From the NCBI RefSeq assembly GCF_021608265.1, contig NZ_JAKIHP010000001.1:496001-560000 (forward strand): a stretch of 64,000 bases of DNA. The letters run 5' to 3'. A program made the position numbers and the translations under genes. The notes beneath the pieces are model-generated. The model was not told where the DNA came from. It did no database searches and was given only the letters and a program-made list of their open reading frames with translations. Position 1 is the stretch's first letter; each line of letters opens with the position of its first letter. This DNA is from Flavobacterium wongokense (lineage in GTDB: Bacteria; Bacteroidota; Bacteroidia; Flavobacteriales; Flavobacteriaceae). This document shows, piece by piece, positions 61,170-64,000 of this stretch.

Positions 61170-63665
61170 ATGAAGAAATTTTTATTTTTAAGCCTCATCC
61201 TTTTTTTAGGAGTTTCAAATGTCCATTCACAAGCTTGTGGGGATGTTTTTACCGATCCAGGAGGACCAAACGCAAATTTTGCCAACAATACGGATTATAC
61301 GGTAACCATCTGCCCTTCGAATCCGGGTGATGTGGTGACTGTAACCTTTACGTCATTCGGAATGGAAATGAATTATGATGGTTTGTATGTTTTTAATGGA
61401 AATTCGATAACTGCACCACAGATTGCGAGTACAAATGTAGCAGGAAACGTTCCTGGTGGTTTGGCAGGCTGGTATAGTGGTTCAACTATTCCAGGCCCTT
61501 TTACTTCAACAAGTCCTGATGGCTGTCTGACTTTCAGGTTTAGGAGTGATAATTCGGTGACTGGACCAGGGTGGATTGCGAATGTAACCTGTGCTCCCCG
61601 ACCATCATGCACCATTCCAACAAATCTTACGGTAAACAGCATCACACATAATTCTGCTAACTTTAACTGGGTACAAGCTGCCAATCCTGATTCCAGTGTT
61701 GCCAATACCTGGGAATGCATCGTGCTTCCTGCCGGTAGTCCTGCGCCAACTGCAGGATCAACCGGATATGTCGTTGCTACAGCAAATCCTTTTGTCATCA
61801 CTGGGCTTAGCGCTCTAACCTGTTATACTTGTTATGTAAGGGCAGTTTGTTCGCTGAGTGATAACAGCGATTGGTCTACAGGAGTTAATTTCTGCACTCT
61901 TATGGCACCGGCAGAATGTGGCACCCAATTCACAGACAATGGCGGCCCTTCGGCCAATTATAGTTTTTCAAATGGAGGTACCGATAGTATTACCACAATA
62001 TGCCCTACAAATCCTGGAGATACCGTTACGGTCTTATTCAATTCATTTAGTACCGAAGCCACTTGGGATGCTTTATATGTTTTTGATGGAAACTCAATAG
62101 CCGCGGCACAAATTCCGAGTTCCAATCCGGCAGGGAATGTTCCTGGTGGTTTGGCTGGCGGTTTTTGGGGCAATGTAACTCCTGGCCCATTTACCTCGTC
62201 AAGCCCTGATGGCTGCCTGACTTTCCGATTTAGGATGGATGGCTCTGTCACTTATCCTGGCTGGGTTGCCGATGTCATCTGTACGCCAAATCCGGGCAAA
62301 GTGATTTTAGTCGCTTTTGTGGATGCAAACAACAATGGCGTTAAGGAAACAAGTGAGTTGTTATTTCCAAATGGAAACTTTATTTACCAGCAAAACAATA
62401 ACGGAACAAATATAAATGGCTATTCGCCATCAGGCCAATATGTTTTGTATGATAACAATACTTCAAATACGTATGATTTCAGTTATCAGCTCCAATCTCA
62501 ATTTGCCCCTTATTATGATTCGGGCACCACAACCTTTAACGATATCTCTGTTGGAACCACAACCCAAATTTTGTATTTCCCGGTTCTCTTAACGCAAACC
62601 TATAATGATGTGTCAATTTCATTGGCACCTTATGTCGCTCCAAGACCAGGATATACGTATCTGAACCAAATCAGGTATAAAAATCGCGGAATTGCAACAA
62701 CCAACGGAAGCATTACCTTTACCAAACCTCCACAGATAAATACATTTACCGTATATCCACAAACAGGCATCGTAATGAATCCGACCGGATTTACTTATAA
62801 CTTTACCAATCTTCTGCCAAATGAAACCAGGATATTGAATGTTACGATGGACGTTCCTTTGGTTCCAATCGTAAATGCAAATGACCTGCTTACTGACAGT
62901 GTTACCATTTCGGCACCAGCCAATGATATCGATTTGACCAACAATTCAAGCTCCAATTCGCAGATTGTAGTCAACTCACTTGACCCGAATGACAAAATGG
63001 AATCACGTGGAAAAACCATTCCGTTTGACAGTTTCGCTCCTGATGATTATTTCTTTTACACCATCCGATTCCAAAATAACGGAACTGCAAATGCAATTGA
63101 TGTAAGAATTGAGGATCTGCTCAATGCACAAATAGATGAAACTACAGTACAAATGGTCGCCTCAAGCCATGAGTACACGATGAAAAGAATCAATAATCAA
63201 TTGGTTTGGGATTTCAAAAACATATTCCTGAACATGGCAAGTGTTAATGAAGCCGGAAGTAGAGGTTATGTTCAGTTCAAGGTGAAATTGAAACCCGGAT
63301 TCCAGGCCGGAGATATCATTCCGAATAATGCATTCATTTATTTTGATTCCAACCCGGCAATTGTTACGGCTACTTTCAACAGTAAATTTATAGTACCGTT
63401 AAGTGTTGCTGATTTTGATTCCGATAGTTTGGTTTTATATCCAAACCCTGCGACCAATTTGGTTCAGGTTGATATGGTAAACACGAACGAACAATTGAAA
63501 AGAGTCGTATTCTATGACCTTCTTGGAAAAGCTGTAAAAACAGTTTCAACAATTGCAACTCAAAGCCTGGGCATCGATGTTTCCGATTTGTCAAAAGGCG
63601 TTTATTTGGTAGAAATTGTTTCAGAGAGCAATCTGAAACTCACTAAAAAACTAATCATCCAATAA
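61170..63665 (+). CDS. Secreted CUB-FN3-CUB protein with T9SS sorting domain (paralogue 2)
   Basis: The 831-residue protein has a signal peptide (MKKFLFLSLILFLGVSNVHSQ), one CUB-like domain, one FN3-like domain, a second CUB-like domain, the VILVAFVDANNNGVKETSELLF segment, a DUF7619-type domain and a type A T9SS tail ending KKLIIQ. From the VILVAF segment to the end it is very similar to the protein encoded at 57998. Relative to that one it lacks one CUB-FN3 unit. The gene starts 19 bases after the upstream paralogue and is followed by a terminator, so the two form an operon. Both CUB domains keep all four Cys. Confidence 0.9.
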   Translation: MKKFLFLSLILFLGVSNVHSQACGDVFTDPGGPNANFANNTDYTVTICPSNPGDVVTVTFTSFGMEMNYDGLYVFNGNSITAPQIASTNVAGNVPGGLAGWYSGSTIPGPFTSTSPDGCLTFRFRSDNSVTGPGWIANVTCAPRPSCTIPTNLTVNSITHNSANFNWVQAANPDSSVANTWECIVLPAGSPAPTAGSTGYVVATANPFVITGLSALTCYTCYVRAVCSLSDNSDWSTGVNFCTLMAPAECGTQFTDNGGPSANYSFSNGGTDSITTICPTNPGDTVTVLFNSFSTEATWDALYVFDGNSIAAAQIPSSNPAGNVPGGLAGGFWGNVTPGPFTSSSPDGCLTFRFRMDGSVTYPGWVADVICTPNPGKVILVAFVDANNNGVKETSELLFPNGNFIYQQNNNGTNINGYSPSGQYVLYDNNTSNTYDFSYQLQSQFAPYYDSGTTTFNDISVGTTTQILYFPVLLTQTYNDVSISLAPYVAPRPGYTYLNQIRYKNRGIATTNGSITFTKPPQINTFTVYPQTGIVMNPTGFTYNFTNLLPNETRILNVTMDVPLVPIVNANDLLTDSVTISAPANDIDLTNNSSSNSQIVVNSLDPNDKMESRGKTIPFDSFAPDDYFFYTIRFQNNGTANAIDVRIEDLLNAQIDETTVQMVASSHEYTMKRINNQLVWDFKNIFLNMASVNEAGSRGYVQFKVKLKPGFQAGDIIPNNAFIYFDSNPAIVTATFNSKFIVPLSVADFDSDSLVLYPNPATNLVQVDMVNTNEQLKRVVFYDLLGKAVKTVSTIATQSLGIDVSDLSKGVYLVEIVSESNLKLTKKLIIQ

Positions 63666-63670
63666 TAGAA

Positions 63671-63697
63671 AAGCCCAGTATCAATCTGGGTTTTTTT
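63671..63697 (+). terminator. Terminator after paralogue 2
   Basis: CCCAG (63674-63678) and CTGGG (63686-63690), with flanking A/T pairs, form a short hairpin followed by seven T. Confidence 0.75.
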
Positions 63698-63781
63698 ATA
63701 ACTATTTGTTATACTGCAAAATAATCATTCTAAATAATCTAAAACCTTGTCATTTTTTATTCAAAGCATCCAAAAAAAATC

Positions 63782-63789
63782 TATATTTG
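63782..63789 (+). promoter_or_regulatory. -7 promoter element of the third CUB gene
   Basis: TATATTTG matches TAnnTTTG, 22 bases before the ATG at 63812. With the terminator at 63671 it shows that the third gene is a separate transcription unit. Confidence 0.6.
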
Positions 63790-63811
63790 AATGTCTATAA
63801 ACCAACAAAAC

Positions 63812-64000
63812 ATGAAAAAAACTTTACTCTTAGCATTTGTCTTTTCTGTAGGATTATTTAGCTTAGGCTATTCACAAGGATGCGGAACCACTTTTACCGA
63901 TCCAGGAGGAGATGCAAATTATGCCAACAACACCGACTACACCATAACCATTTGCCCAGATAGTCCGGGAGATATGGTAACGGTGACCTTTACAACATTT
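63812..64000 (+). CDS. Third CUB-domain secreted protein (3' truncated by window edge)
   Basis: The first 63 residues are visible: a signal peptide (TLLLAFVFSVGLFSLGYSQ) and the beginning of a CUB-like domain (CGTTFTDPGGDANYANNTDY ... TICPDSPGDMVTVTFTTF). This is the same opening as the two upstream paralogues, and it keeps the Cys of TICP. The frame remains open at base 64000. By analogy it should continue into further CUB/FN3 modules and a T9SS tail, but that cannot be seen here. Confidence 0.85.
   Translation, partial: MKKTLLLAFVFSVGLFSLGYSQGCGTTFTDPGGDANYANNTDYTITICPDSPGDMVTVTFTTF

Noticed and set aside
1-64000. Prophage, transposon, toxin-antitoxin or defence island
   Set aside because: No integrase, transposase, phage structural gene, restriction enzyme or toxin-like pair was found; gene content is core or nutrient-utilisation.

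Overview
The window is chromosomal DNA from a member of the Bacteroidota, almost certainly Flavobacteriaceae and most like Flavobacterium. The evidence is low-GC coding sequence, promoter -7 elements of the form TAnnTTTG, no Shine-Dalgarno sequences, SusC/SusD pairs, type IX secretion (T9SS) C-terminal sorting domains, the gliding/T9SS gene sprA, the GYDIA-type GHMP kinase, and a folK-deoxynucleoside kinase fusion. No phage, transposase, CRISPR array or classical defence island is visible. The window opens inside fabD and closes inside a third copy of a CUB-domain secreted protein family.

Layout. 1-7.6 kb: the end of fabD, a small lipoprotein, galE with a DegT-type aminotransferase, the Kdo transferase waaA, an S46 dipeptidyl-peptidase with DPP11-type specificity, an Ala-rich lipoprotein and a DUF1508 protein. 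7.6-7.9 kb: tRNA-Gly and tRNA-Leu with their own promoter and terminator. 8-13 kb: mutS (TTG start), a DUF1573 protein, a TrmH-family methyltransferase and folK-dNK. 13-18 kb: a large AsmA-like protein and malic enzyme. 18.2-29.2 kb: ruvA-sprA-gcvH-vanZ-remB, the gliding motility/T9SS locus. 29.3-34.4 kb (minus strand): a second AsmA-like gene, HMG-CoA reductase and a GHMP kinase (mevalonate pathway).

34.5-56 kb is a starch/maltodextrin utilisation locus. On the minus strand are susC, susD, two SusE/F-like lipoproteins and a T9SS-exported alpha-amylase. A LacI-family regulator sits at the divergence point. On the plus strand are an MFS transporter, beta-phosphoglucomutase, a GH65 phosphorylase, then periplasmic GH13, GH31 and GH13 enzymes. 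Together they describe surface cleavage of starch, SusCD import, periplasmic trimming, inner-membrane uptake of maltose, phosphorolysis in the cytoplasm, and conversion of beta-glucose-1-phosphate to glucose-6-phosphate. A perfect CGAAAACGTTTTCG palindrome between susC and lacI, with a near copy before the MFS gene, is the probable LacI operator.

56-64 kb: a glycerophosphodiester phosphodiesterase, a HI0933-type flavoprotein and a tandem family of secreted CUB/FN3 proteins with T9SS tails. These, with the amylase, are cargo for the secretion system that sprA encodes.

Most genes belong to known families. The less-explained signals are non-coding: a pair of matching motifs in the two divergent starch leaders, mutually exclusive hairpins in the MFS leader, an 11-bp tandem repeat feeding an 18-bp perfect stem behind lacI, a nested inverted-repeat element at 50.0 kb, and a terminator-like palindrome directly before the amylase.
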